Positions 5,762 through 5,877 of a stretch of DNA of 5,877 nucleotides are shown here, one piece after another. The translations under genes and the position numbers were made by a program. Every line of letters begins with the position of its first letter. Position 1 is the first letter of the stretch. The stretch is taken from the NCBI GenBank assembly GCA_005880805.1, contig VBFZ01000208.1:1-5877 (forward strand), read 5' to 3'. The notes beneath the pieces are model-generated. The model ran no database searches and was not told where the DNA came from. It was given only the letters and a program-made list of their open reading frames with translations. Source of the stretch: Chloroflexota bacterium (lineage in GTDB: Bacteria; Chloroflexota; Limnocylindria; Limnocylindrales; CSP1-4).

Positions 5762-5877
5762 CGCCCTCTCGCGGTGTGTCACCATCTCGGCCGATGTCGC
5801 GCGCCCCCGGGCACGCGCTGACCGCGCGAACGCCCACGAGCACGAGCAGGCGATCGGCCGCAGCCGTCGCCTACACG

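Larger units (their letters stand above)
5530..5877. other. Right-end intergenic region without a convincing gene
   Basis: No ORF here looks like a protein. The plus frame continuing after the TGA at 5527 happens to have no stop to the window edge, with possible starts at ATG 5572, GTG 5776 and ATG 5794. Its residues are Arg/Pro/Ser-rich and no Shine-Dalgarno precedes these starts. The 28 codons from ATG 5794 could be the beginning of a gene running off the window, at low confidence. A 94-codon minus-strand frame at 5843-5559 is similarly Arg/Gly/Pro-rich and runs through all the palindromes. What the region does hold is a series of inverted repeats. Confidence 0.55.

Noticed and set aside
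5559..5843. A 94-codon minus-strand open frame at the right end.
   Set aside because: Its composition is Arg/Gly/Pro-rich, it has no ribosome site, and it passes through all the inverted repeats.
5530..5877. A known riboswitch or a tRNA in the right-end region.
   Set aside because: I recognise no conserved core of cobalamin, TPP, c-di-GMP or similar riboswitches, and no tRNA cloverleaf or T-loop sequence.

Overview
This window comes from a very GC-rich bacterial chromosome. Codon third positions are almost all G or C, and two of the four genes start with GTG. The gene content would fit a soil or sediment member of the Chloroflexota (Limnocylindria-like) or an actinobacterium. That placement is an inference, because no rRNA or marker gene is present.

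Layout: (1) Bases 28-1149, plus strand: a Gfo/Idh/MocA-type NAD(P)-dependent oxidoreductase. (2) Bases 2570-1190, minus strand, convergent with it: a probable two-gene unit. Its first gene encodes a complete TIM-barrel protein of the poorly characterised family often labelled DUF7916, 'PEP phosphonomutase-like' or, wrongly, 'haloacid dehalogenase-like'. Its second encodes a small helical, coiled-coil protein of unknown role. (3) Bases 2571-2728: the divergent intergenic region. (4) Bases 2729-5529, plus strand: one long gene for a secreted modular protein, split by an apparent single-base frameshift near 3512-3526. (5) Bases 5530-5877: a palindrome-rich stretch with no convincing gene.

The most interesting object is the secreted protein, about 933 residues after frame repair. 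It has a signal peptide and then a domain with the hallmarks of caspase-fold (clan CD; CHAT or gingipain-like) cysteine peptidases: a Gly-His-Gly motif after a strand, a Cys after the next core strand, and a FLAAGARAV segment. After the frameshift come an SH3-like segment, a FSPNGDG/FlgD-type Ig-like domain, two tandem Ig-like repeats of 87-88 residues, two more FlgD-type domains and a final beta-rich domain. The likely role is an extracellular protease or adhesin-like protein, but this rests on motif reading only.

The oxidoreductase and the TIM-barrel protein both suggest carbohydrate or small-molecule catabolism, but they face each other and need not be co-regulated. The secreted protein has no evident functional link to them.
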